NCBI GenBank assembly: GCA_016758965.1
Contig: JAEPRB010000082.1
Span: forward strand, 87,973 to 151,972
Direction of reading: 5' to 3'
Length of the DNA stretch: 64,000 nt
Origin: Circinella minor
Taxonomy: Eukaryota; Mucoromycota; Mucoromycetes; Mucorales; Lichtheimiaceae
Shown here: positions 13,977-24,020 of the stretch, piece after piece
Layout: the number at the start of each line of letters is the position of its first letter
Numbering within the stretch: position 1 is the first letter of the stretch
Notes under the pieces: generated by a model
Told to the model about the DNA's origin: nothing
What the model saw: the letters and a program-made list of their open reading frames with translations, nothing else
Databases searched by the model: none
Position numbers and translations under genes: made by a program

Positions 13977-14300
13977 TTTTAATATTGATAAAATTTTATG
14001 GCAGTTGGTAAAAATTTTGAGTGTTCGATTTTTCAGTACTTAATAATCATACTGACCAATAAAATATTGTACTGATTATTAATGAGTATCTTTGCACTGC
14101 CGATACTAGATTTAGTCTCTCTTTTGAATAAACACATCTTGCCAAATACTTGATCAAGCATTTTTAAAACGGTACAGAAAATATTTCTTTTGGTTATGAA
14201 AAGTGTGTTTTCTAAGGTATAAGTTCCAGAATATACTGTGTTGGTACAGTATAATATATAACAACTTTAAAGTGGTTGGTGGTAAATGATAAAAAATTCA

Positions 14301-14318
14301 GAGACTAGATCTAGTCTC
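14301..14318. repeat. Perfect 18-nt palindrome, first copy
   Basis: GAGACTAGATCTAGTCTC is its own reverse complement. An identical copy is at 14659-14676 and an imperfect one near 14102-14120, all in the loop of the foldback-type element. It may be a protein binding site for a transposase or another dimeric protein; that is inference. Confidence 0.8.
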
Positions 14319-14658
14319 TACTGTGGAACCAATTATTTTTCGAACAACAACAAAGAAAGGCGACCACACTTGAACAATAAAAGGGTAGTAACATAATAAA
14401 ATTGTACTGCTTATTTTTTTAGTGTTGTTGTTTTTACTAATATCATTGCTTACTTGTAAGTCCCAGCCGGAATCTTAAAAGCAAAGGTATAAAAAGTCGT
14501 GAGAGCAGATATAGTAATGGTAAATGGAAATTTAATCTGAATATAGTAAATTAATACTGTTTTTCGTTTTGCACAGCAATTGTTATGAAATAAACCTAAC
14601 TTCTTTTTTTTTGACGGCAATTACGTTCTTTATTAGATCAAAATTAAAGATCAAGATA

Positions 14659-14676
14659 GAGACTAGATCTAGTCTC
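14659..14676. repeat. Perfect 18-nt palindrome, second copy
   Basis: Same 18 bases as at 14301-14318. It lies about 40 bp inside the right arm of the foldback-type element. Confidence 0.8.
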
Positions 14677-14714
14677 GATAATTTACAGATTAATAAATGA
14701 CATCAATATAAAAG

Positions 14715-15577
14715 TAATAAATTCCATTGGTAAACCCAAAAATTATATTTTTACGTAAAAGCTAAACACTGTAAAAGTATTCATGGGGCGGGGCCCCCAT
14801 GGTTCTAGTTACTAGAACATATCAGCGTTTGGTTCTCAAAGCTCACACGTTTGGCTCTGTAAGAACTTTAATACAAGTCTTTATTTACTTTATTTCATGC
14901 AACGTTACGCATTGCCGGTTACTCCTGTGGTAGCTTGTCTCACCTGCTGGTATCTAAATCAAACACGTCTCTAACCATAAATGTTTTATCCATGCCTATA
15001 ATAAGATCTATATAGAAAATGTTTCCTAATTATTTCATTATTCATATAAATTATTTCTACTTTGTCCCCAATTTGATCTGTTCCGAGCAAATATGTCCAA
15101 CAAGGACTCTGTGCTAATAATATACATATATACTTGGAATTAATTACTTAGTATGTTAGTGTTCAAAAAATGCTTCGTACCTCTGCCTCTCATTAATCGA
15201 AAGCTTTAATTATATGCTTTTCGAATAGGTTTGTAGAAATTTGAAGAGCTGTCAAATGAAGATGGGCATTCCATATGCGGATAATAGCAATATGAATATA
15301 TTGACCTAGTTATTTATAAAAGGAAAATAGTTCTAAAGATAAAAATAGTAATAAATATATTTCATTTAACTAATAATAGTAGTTTTACCCTTTAAACAGC
15401 AATGTAAACCCTCGCTTGAGTTCACTATCGACTAAAATGCACGGGAGTGGCCTGATACAACAATATTATTATTAAATATTCTTATAGAGAAGCCACTAAT
15501 ACATAACTCTTTGCCATTGCTGTTTGAATACGGAAATTATGTTCTTTTATACGTATGTGAAAATGTTTAAATAACAT
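14715..15577. repeat. Right inverted arm of the foldback-type element
   Basis: Reverse complement of the left arm 13068-13976, slightly shorter. The high identity contrasts with the diverged S28 genes outside, so the arms are younger than the gene duplication or have been kept alike by gene conversion. Confidence 0.85.
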
Positions 15578-15586
15578 TATGATGTT

Positions 15587-16150
15587 TCAATTTTTGAGAA
15601 CTTTAAAACCCACTTTAGAAAAATATTTAATTAAGTAATTATATATGTCAATTCTTCTATGCAATGTACACTCTCTCAATGAAAACTTGAGTACCTTCTG
15701 GTCAGCTTCGTATCTAGACATATCCTTGCTATACACTTCTATGTAATACCACACAGGTTTATAATACTGACGGATCCCTGTTGGAGTACCCTTAGTAAGT
15801 AATACTTTAGTAAAACATATATATAAATTCTTCTCCAAATACTTGTATGTACGTATATTCATAATTTATTGTTGTTTCCCTTTTTATGGATTTCCAGTAT
15901 CGGCCAATCTGATTGCATTCACGGTGGAATTTGGGATACATTGTTATCAAATAACGTTTATCTTCAATTACTTCTTATAATGCACTCTTTTTATTCTCTG
16001 AAACCACGCTGGGAACCTAGTAGTAGATGTTGCACACAATGAAGATATAACCTTTACTTAAATTCATCTTACAATTCGCTATCTCTTTTTATGGGTTGTT
16101 TAGTGCATTTTCGAACCACAACTCGTGCTCTTCTAATATACATCGAATAC
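15587..16150 (-). pseudogene. Degenerate fungal DDE transposase, C-terminal part
   Basis: On the minus strand, fragments in shifting frames match the end of a common fungal Tc1/mariner-like DDE transposase. From upstream to downstream they are ILEEHELW near 16130, VPSVVSENKK near 16000, YPKFHRECNQIGRYW at about 15890-15940 (the family has PKFHCELN-IE--W), then IRQYYKPVWYYIEVY and LHRRI near 15660-15780. Several stops and at least one frameshift separate these pieces, and no N-terminal half was found. The catalytic glutamate expected just after the PKFH motif appears replaced (family NxIE, here NQIG). Clearly non-functional. Recognition is from memory of the family. Confidence 0.65.
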
Positions 16151-16857
16151 CTAAAACCGTTTCATTTTTGATTTTTTCAAAGTGACATAAATCTTCTGTA
16201 CATGTCCTTTATTATTATTATTCTTATACACAGGTAGTCTGTATCGTATATCTTTTTTTCAATAACTCTGCTCGACTCCCACCAGCATTAGCTGTTTCAA
16301 AATCTTTTCTTATTTACGTAATTGGGGATAAAAGCTACAAACTTTGAACACCTAAAAAAAACTTATCAAAATTAAGAAAGTAAGCTAATATTTTTGGTCT
16401 TTCGACGTCAAAAAACACGACTCTTTCATGGTGAACCTCTATAGTAAAGCATATATTCCATCCATTCATGAATAATCGGGTAAACATAATTTCGTCAAGG
16501 ATAAAAGATTAATCAATTAGACACTATTATTTATTTTGATTCGTTCTTATTATTAGTCCGGATAAGAAGGAACATCAAAGATTGAATGAGATTAGTAACA
16601 ACTATTATAAACGGTTCCAGAGAATGATCTAGAATTTATATTTATAATAGAAAAAAATTAATATGTCCTCTTATCCATTCGTATATAACATAGTTTAGCC
16701 ATGATCAGATAAAATAGATAGTTACATAGTTTAGAAAAGATATAAAAGAGTAGTTATTTTATTTCAGGAATAGACAGATGATTCTCGGCTATCTTTACTT
16801 TAGTCCTATCTTTCTAATTTACTACTCGCATTTATCTCATCTTGAAAACTTTGATTA
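16151..16857. other. Intergenic, probably old transposon remains
   Basis: No intact gene. It may contain more of the decayed transposase found at 15587-16150, but I cannot align it with confidence. Confidence 0.4.
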
Positions 16858-17146
16858 CAGTCAACCCCCGGTTTTTGCACACCTAAAATTTCCTGATTTT
16901 TTTTTAGCTGCAGAACCGAAGACTCGTAAAAAACGAGAGTTAATATAAATATTATACTTTGACAATTTAGTATTTTCCTATTTGGGTAATAAATTATTAT
17001 ATAGTTTACTCCTGATAAGGGCAACTTCTCCCAAAAACTTCGATGCAAGTTGCGATCCCATTAAGCATTTTTAACATTTCTAAAAACAAAGGGTACATAG
17101 TTGAGAGATTTTCAAAAGTGGGAGGTTCAAAAGCGGGGGTTGACAG
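16858..17146. mobile_element. Pogo/Tc1-like MITE, 289 bp
   Basis: Short non-autonomous element with terminal inverted repeats: the left end is CAGTCAACCCCCGGTTTTTG and the right end, reverse complemented, CTGTCAACCCCCGCTTTTGA. TA lies on both sides (16856-16857 and 17147-17148), as expected for a TA target-site duplication. It has no coding capacity beyond chance ORFs. A CAGT...CCCCCG end is typical of pogo/Tigger-type elements. Confidence 0.75.
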
Positions 17147-17582
17147 TATGCACCATATCCTGTTGAAAAAATTACATTTCTTGTTCGGATACGTAGAAGC
17201 AGGGTATATTAGGGGTAATCAATTTTAAAACAGCTAAATAACTTATTATTACCATATGTTTACGTTGTAATACCTACACGAGTGTTTTTTCTTCGCATTT
17301 TGTATTCTATATGTAGTAGATCTGATAAATATATTTTTATATTTACATATAATAAACGGAAATCAAAATGATTACTTTGTTCTTGGTTGATGTTAAGAGT
17401 TTGATCCCAATAATACTAGATGCGAAAGAGTTTAACACTTTTTATCCGTGTGTTACTATTGTAGACATCTGCCAATGGAATTTAAATCCGACACTGGAAA
17501 GTTGTATTTTTTTTTTCTATTTCGGTTTTTTCTTCTCTCTTTGTACTTTCTTTCTCCTGTTACTTTGTACACCCAAGAAATA
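17147..17582. other. Upstream region of S28 gene B
   Basis: From about 17155 this is a diverged inverted match of 12649-13062, the promoter side of S28 gene A. Likely promoter and 5' UTR. Confidence 0.6.
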
Positions 17583-19762
17583 ATGCGTTCCTTCTTTTGT
17601 ATCCTACTTTTCTTGACCAGTTTACGTATATCTCACGCTTTTTTAGGATCGAAATGGCATCTTGATGAGTACGTGTTAACGAAAATACTAGTATTTTTTT
17701 CAAATCTATGTGTATTTCTTACTAATTTTAAAAACAATCTTATCTTGAAATTCTATTTAAATACTAACTCTTTTTAATATTCCACGCATAAAATCCACCT
17801 TTGTTTCTTAAATCATGAATAGATTATATAAAAAAAATAAAATCAATGCAGCTTCAGAAGAAACATCTCTTGTAGATAAAAAATATGGACCATTTTTCTT
17901 TGATCAACCAGTGAATCATTCAGATATATCGGCAGGAACCTTTAAACATCGCTATTGGGCAAATACGGATTGGTACCATATTGGTGGACCAGTCATTCGT
18001 ACGTTAATTCTATATTTGTTCCACGAGAATGACGCCAGTCTTTCCTTTTATGATTTATAAACGGCTAACTTAATTTTGAATACTTTATATATGTATTGTA
18101 GTAACTAATGTTGGTGAAGCGAATGCAACTCCTCGAGCAAGATATGTAACAAATTCTTCAATGGCTTTACTAGCAGAAAAGCTTCAAGGTGTTGTTATTG
18201 TAATGGAGCATAGATGTTATGGTGAATCTCAACTCGGAACAGTAGGTCATTGTAATTGGATACTAATTAATAAACTGGATTACAACTTTATATGATAACA
18301 TGTGTAATTATCATATGACATAACCTACTGATATTTATGTATGTGTGTGAAATCATAGGATTATTCCGCACAGTATTTACGTACCCTCAATACAGAAAAC
18401 GCATTGGAAGATATGGCAAATATTATCAAAAACGTGAAGGTAAAAAAAAAAAAAAAGATATGAACAAATCAGTAAATAAGTAAAAAAAAAACTAAATTAA
18501 ATTTGTCTTTTTATGGTAATAGTTGCCAGGTTTAAAATTACCTCCAGCACCTGAAACCAAATGGATTGTTTATGGTGGTTCATATAGTGGAAATCTTGCT
18601 GCATGGATGCGTTACCGTTACCCTGATATTGTGTTTGCAGCAGTCCCATCATCATCCCCAGTGGAAATGAAATATAACTATTATGAATATTTTTATCCTA
18701 TTTGGAAATATGGTCCAAAACATTGCATTCAAGCCACTGAACAAGTTATTGCCTATGTTGATGATATACTATTCGGTTCAGATGAAGCACAAAAACAAAG
18801 CGTTAAAGAAACATTCGGTGTCAAAGGCTTAGAATATGATGATGATTTCGCAAATTGTAAGTATTTACTTGTTTCTTTTCTCTCTCTCTCTCTCTCTCAT
18901 CTTGTATTACTCCATATTAACTTCTTATTGTGTTAACCATAAATGGGTATATATAGTACTTAGTTACCCTCTTGGTCTGTGGCAAGGTATGAAGCCCACA
19001 TCCAATCCATTTGAAACCGAATTCTGTGCTATCTTTGATGGAAAGAATGATTTGAATGGATATATTGAAGCTTACGCACGATATATCTGTAATGTCACTG
19101 AGATGATGTGTAATGGATACTCCTCAGTCAATGAATGTTTGAATTCACATGATCCCAATGCAACAATGTATACTGATCTCAAATTATCTTCTCGACCTTG
19201 GGTATGGCAAGTTTGTACTGAATATGCTTATTGGCAAACGGGCTCACCAACGTCGATTCCTGTCACCATTGTATCACGAAAATTAGATACTAAGTGGTAT
19301 CAGCGACAATGTCCATTATTATTTGGTGTAGAGAACATACCTTCGGAACCTCAGTGGCGTTATATTAATCAAGAATATCAAGGATGGAATATCAAGTTAA
19401 ATCGAACTTTTTTTATTGATGGTGAATATGATCCTTGGAGAACATTGAGCGTACAAAGCGATTCGGCTCCTGTACGAGAAACTAACGAGGATACACGATA
19501 TGTCATATTGCCTAGATCGGTTCATTGTTGGGTAACATATATACATAATAGAAAAAAGATTATTGTTTATGTTATATATAAGTACGTTGAATGTCATAAT
19601 AAGAAGAAAGATACTCATGTTTTTCTATCTCTCTCTTATTAGGATTACACTGTATCGGATTACGTGTCAGACGACATTAAGCAAGTACACAAAGCTTTGT
19701 ACACGGCAATTAATGGTTGGATTACAGAAGCAGATGCAGAAAGCCATAATAATAATAACTAA
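17583..19762 (+). CDS. S28 family serine carboxypeptidase, copy B
   Basis: Secreted serine peptidase of family S28, paralogue of 10501-12648 and in opposite orientation. Seven exons: 17583-17668, 17823-17998, 18102-18241, 18359-18439, 18523-18856, 18957-19531, 19643-19762; 1512 nt, 503 aa. Signal peptide MRSFFCILLFLTSLRIS, mature domain start FDQPVNHSD, MEHRCYGES, nucleophile GGSYSG (Ser181), Asp in DGEYDPW and His in VHCWDY formed across the last intron. A tail of HNNNN ends the protein. All introns sit at the same positions as in copy A. A CT microsatellite near 18880-18898 lies in intron 5, and copy A has the matching one at 11355-11373. Expected in the vacuole or outside the cell, digesting proline-containing peptides. 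Confidence 0.94.
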
Positions 19763-20650
19763 CATTTATATCAAGAATTATATAGCTTCAACTATACGTC
19801 AAAGTAGCACTATTGTGCTTCTTTATAGTAGTTTTATATTATATTATTGAAAACAATAAAAAAAATGGATTGTATTACACGTATACAAATAGTATCTCTT
19901 TTTCTCTCTCTCTTCTTGCCAGACATAATAATGACAACGTTTCAAGATATAATTTTGTATGAATTACTTTTTCTATTTATAAAAAAATTATTTGGTTATG
20001 ATGCAAAAGTTTATTATTTTATGTTGCCCAAAAAAAAAAATATTATACAAAGCGTATAATACCAATAACTGGGTGCTCTATGAAATGTGGTTGAAAAGCT
20101 ATCAGTATATAAAATAAAAGCACATAATTTATAGTAGCTTTAAAAAATTTGTAGTTCTACCTGTGCGATTTGTTTCTCTTTGGTTTACAAAAGTATCAAG
20201 TTACCAGAAAAAAAATCGCGCAGATAATGAGGTATGCTAATGAGATTATTTCTCACTTTACGCTCAGACAAAAAAAAATCACTATTTTAATTAAATAATC
20301 CAAAAGTATTATCTTTTTTGTGGATATAATAGACCACACTGGTAGTAATGAGTAGTAAAAACTTAAACACGTACTTCTATATTATTTATTTTGGTAGGTT
20401 GGTTTCAAGAGTGTAAATTTAATAAAAGTGAATATCATACAGAAGTGATTAAATATAGAAAAAAAAATTGTATAGTTTCTTGGCGAACTCTGTTTAGTAG
20501 GAGAAATCGTACTGTTAATGTCACAAACGGATTGGCTATGGCTGTTGGCGTTGTGGTACTGTAATTGAAAACCCACGGGGGGAAATCTCACAGATAGAAC
20601 TACCTATTAATAATAGCGAGTAGAACATAAAAGAACGGGAGAAGGGAATC

Positions 20651-20690
<40 letters not shown>

Positions 20691-20725
20691 CGGGCCGTAT
20701 GATTGTATTATTAATGAGCATTTCG
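19763..20725. other. Junction of inverted and direct duplicated segments
   Basis: 19763-20190 is the inverted counterpart of 10043-10500 (3' flank of S28 gene A). 20220-20600 is a direct copy of 9715-10085. 20608-20725 matches the DNA just left of seven-helix copy A. A (TA)n microsatellite is at about 20652-20688. No gene seen. Confidence 0.65.
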
Positions 20726-21688
20726 TTATTTTTTGTGGTTGGTTGTGTTTTGTAGACTATCAAGATCAATACATTCTTGTTGTGGTAGAGTTTCATAAAG
20801 ATGATTTGCATTCCATGTTCGATCTGGTAGATCATTGTCCTCAGGGAATAAATTTGATTCATTCGTTTCGTTTAGGAAGTTGGATTCTCGTATACGTTGA
20901 AGCCATATTTGAGGGAACATAAACACAATGATACACAACGCGATTGCTCCACAAATTCGAACCATAATGGTATAAACAATATACAAGATCTGATTTTCCT
21001 CACTGTTTATATATGGTACACACCTGACCACGAAGAAAAGAAGAGAACCAAGAATAGCCATAACAGATAAAATAAGTACTATTTTAAACGAACCTTCGAA
21101 TGAACGTATATCTTGATAATGATTTTTTCTATGCATCATAGTAAAAAACGTGATACAATATATAAATGCTGGTAAAACCGTAGTAAGAGCTTGAAAAGCA
21201 ATAATTGGTTCATCGTCAAATGTATTGTCAGGAACAGAAGTGCCCACTAGCAATGCAAAGGGTATGTTAAGAACAATTACGAATCCTGTCCACAGATAAA
21301 TGAGAATAATGGTCTTGGGTACATCACTTATTTGTTTGATAGGACCATGAAATTGTGATCCTGAATGAGCTGCTACATGTATAATACTGAATAGGAGACA
21401 CCATAATAAAGACGGGAAAACGTTTTGGGAAAACATTGTAAGTGTAACCAGTACGGGTGACCATCCCACGAGAGTGAGAATAAGAGAGAATAGTTGATTT
21501 AAAACTAGGCACACGGCACTGATAAGACTAAGCCAGGACACCATTTTGTATCGTCGTCCAATTTGAGCGCGTAACATTATTGCTCCACCAATGGCTATGA
21601 CAGCTAAAAGAGCCGTTGGGACATTAATTCCCAAATATACCATGAAAGCATGAGACATGGGGTAAAGTATGTTATTATCCATTCTCAT
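20726..21688 (-). CDS. Orphan seven-helix membrane protein, copy B
   Basis: Single-exon ORF of 320 aa, paralogue of 7168-8142 in the same orientation. It shows the same seven hydrophobic stretches and the conserved blocks GINVPTA, HYQDIRSFEGSF and TIMVRICGAIALCIIVFM, with the hydrophilic tail NHLYETLPQQ. The extracellular-type loops differ more than the helices. No stop or frameshift. Function unknown; a receptor or transporter role cannot be decided from sequence. The conserved upstream DNA suggests the two copies may share expression control. Confidence 0.75.
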   Translation of the reverse strand: MRMDNNILYPMSHAFMVYLGINVPTALLAVIAIGGAIMLRAQIGRRYKMVSWLSLISAVCLVLNQLFSLILTLVGWSPVLVTLTMFSQNVFPSLLWCLLFSIIHVAAHSGSQFHGPIKQISDVPKTIILIYLWTGFVIVLNIPFALLVGTSVPDNTFDDEPIIAFQALTTVLPAFIYCITFFTMMHRKNHYQDIRSFEGSFKIVLILSVMAILGSLLFFVVRCVPYINSEENQILYIVYTIMVRICGAIALCIIVFMFPQIWLQRIRESNFLNETNESNLFPEDNDLPDRTWNANHLYETLPQQECIDLDSLQNTTNHKK

Positions 21689-23606
21689 TATTTAAAAAAA
21701 AAATAGAAATTTATAATGAATAGAAAAAAAAATAGGAAAAAGAAAAAGAAGTGAGATGTCAATTTGCTTTCACTATTGAATCAGTTTAAAAAGAATTTTT
21801 AAAGACAATTTTTTTTTCTTATTATGCGACACAAACTTTATTTTGACCTACATGAGATCAGGCGCAGTCCTAGCTCGCTTGTTGGCGTATGTGAACGCTG
21901 AGCATCAGTTTAAAAGATAGGCTAACTACAATAGTTTACGGTGATAAATCATTAAATATAACACTTCTTCTTTTTAGAATAATAAGTGTAATTTATTTAT
22001 ATAATTTATTTACAAAGATACAAAATGATTAATGAAAGCAAAACTAAATAATGAATCCATGCATTTAGTGAAAGAAAAGTATAAGGCTCCGCGTTATTTT
22101 TTTTTACTAAAACATTCCATTTGATTATGAACATAGTGAAAAAGACTTCCCTTCACCTCTTAAAAATTTAATGGTCACCTACATTATATTGATTCTGAAC
22201 TCATGTTAATTGAATTGCTTTATAAAAACATAAATTTTGTGGGCATTTTACTGGAAGAATCGAAAAAAAATAAAGTAGGGTGAAGATCCTTTGCCTCCAT
22301 TTCTTATGTCACGTTACACAATAAATGATGTGCTATTATATTAGATTTATTTAGAAAATTATTATTCGAAGATTTTCTACCATTTATTGATGAATTGTAA
22401 TCAATATTTTTGCTTAGATATTTTAGTTCATTATTAATCCAATAAAGGAAGATTTATAATTTATATGAACTGACATGTTGAGACCGAATAAATATCAGAG
22501 TCTTGAAACTTTTCATGACTCCATTCTCATATGGATCAAGGGCAGTTGTACATGTTTTCAAATGCTTATATATTTTTTTGTTGTCATGTGGATGGGTATA
22601 CATAACAACCTTTTTTGGGGATAATTAATATCAAAATATATGTTCACATTTGACCTAATCCGTCTGTTGGTTCAAGAAGAAAAAATGCTATCCTATTATT
22701 AAAAGCCACATATATAAAATAACTCATATTATTCTACCTATATTGTACAGTAAGGTTTTCAATCTGATAACTAGGTGTCTCGGAAAAGCTAAAGAATTGA
22801 AAATGAATTAAAGTGATTGTTTCAGAAAAATAGTTATGGTTGTAGGTATCCTGTCCTATCCGAAAAAGCTTCAAAGATCGTACAGACATTTGAGATTTAG
22901 TAGTAGAAAAAATAATACGTAATACAACTTTTAAAAGATTATAAAGATTTAGGATACGTAGAAAAGTTTATATGATTGGTATGGTACACGGTATAGATTA
23001 AATACAGTATATCATATATCTTACTATGTAATTGATTATAATGTTGTAAGATCATTGTACGAAGATATAATAATCTACCATAATATTGTTAATCGACATG
23101 CTTATCCGCGAAATATAAAGGATAGATAATAGCATTTAGATATAGAAATATTAGGATTGATATATTCTATTTATAAATATTGCTTATTAATATTAGATAT
23201 ATATTAGTTAGACGTTAAACTAGTCTCTGATGTTTTGGCGTATATAAATAAAGGGTTTCCTGACATCTGGAAAACCATTATTGTTTTTAGTATCATATCT
23301 TCTTAGGCCCTCATTTCTTTCTATCTATTTCTTTATACTACGGTTCATTATACAAACTAACTAATTGAGCCTAATTGTAGGTATACAGTAATTCGTCATA
23401 CGCTATTACATTATTATCCAGAGGGTCTCAGATGTACATAGAACGCAACTCATGATTATCATTATATGACGTACTATCCTAATCCAAATGTTTCTCAATT
23501 ACGACAAATAAAGGGACAGCAACGACAATAATAATAATAATAAAAGAAGCAAAAAAAGTTGTAATAGTACATAATATACAAGTAAAACAAAAATTACAAG
23601 ATAAAA
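21689..23606. other. Duplicated non-coding block upstream of seven-helix gene B
   Basis: Direct match of 8143-9660. It carries an extra segment of about 190 bp near 22562-22750 that is absent from the left copy. From about 23225 to 23606 the homology stops. No gene seen. Confidence 0.6.
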
Positions 23607-24020
23607 TTATAAAGAAATCTGTTGATCTGGGTGGTGGGAAATAACTATCAACTGCGGATAATGATGGCTTTTATGAAGCGAAAATTTTAACAAGAATTGT
23701 ATGCATTTTTCACTGGACAAGATGAAAAATACACCATAAGTGACCACAGCAAAAATTCCATTATTTTCAAGTAATACACTAAGAATTTCAAAAAATATTG
23801 TTAAGTCAAAAAGACACAATGATAGTAAGTAGTCAAAAGGTAATTCCCAACCTTGAATAGTAAAAGGGTATTGATTAATACGACGATAACTATAAAGTAA
23901 TGTTATAGCCACAAAAAAGCAAAATATTAAGGCTATCAAAACATACAGCTTCTCATCATATACCACGATAAAAATCATCATAAAGTCATTTAGTAATGGA
24001 TAATTGAAGTCACATGACAC
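23607..24020 (-). CDS. Hypothetical small membrane protein
   Basis: ORF of 137 aa with an ATG start and about four hydrophobic stretches (roughly residues 12-22, 26-46, 60-85, 90-112), then a His-rich hydrophilic end (SHHPDQQISL). A TATA-like TTTTATATA lies about 40-50 bp upstream on the minus strand. I recognise no family and see no paralogue in the window. It could be a real short gene or a chance AT-rich hydrophobic ORF. Confidence 0.4.
   Translation of the reverse strand: MSCDFNYPLLNDFMMIFIVVYDEKLYVLIALIFCFFVAITLLYSYRRINQYPFTIQGWELPFDYLLSLCLFDLTIFFEILSVLLENNGIFAVVTYGVFFILSSEKCIQFLLKFSLHKSHHYPQLIVISHHPDQQISL

Larger units (their letters stand above)
13068..15577. mobile_element. Foldback-type element with arms of about 0.9 kb
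   Basis: A 2.5-kb non-coding unit bounded by long, nearly identical inverted arms (13068-13976 and 14715-15577) around a loop of about 740 bp. Outer ends read ATGTTATTTAAACATTTTC on the plus strand at the left and as its reverse complement at the right. Each end is flanked by TA (13066-13067 and 15578-15579), consistent with a TA target-site duplication of the Tc1/mariner/pogo type. The left arm has an extra segment of about 65 bp near 13535-13600 and lacks about 20 bp present in the right arm. No ORF of note is inside, so it would need a transposase in trans. It sits between two diverged S28 genes whose own homology stops at its edge. It could instead be a recent palindromic duplication rather than a transposon. 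Confidence 0.6.

Noticed and set aside
20536..20862. 108-aa minus-strand ORF overlapping seven-helix copy B
   Set aside because: It is a shadow frame running through a TA repeat and has no counterpart at copy A.
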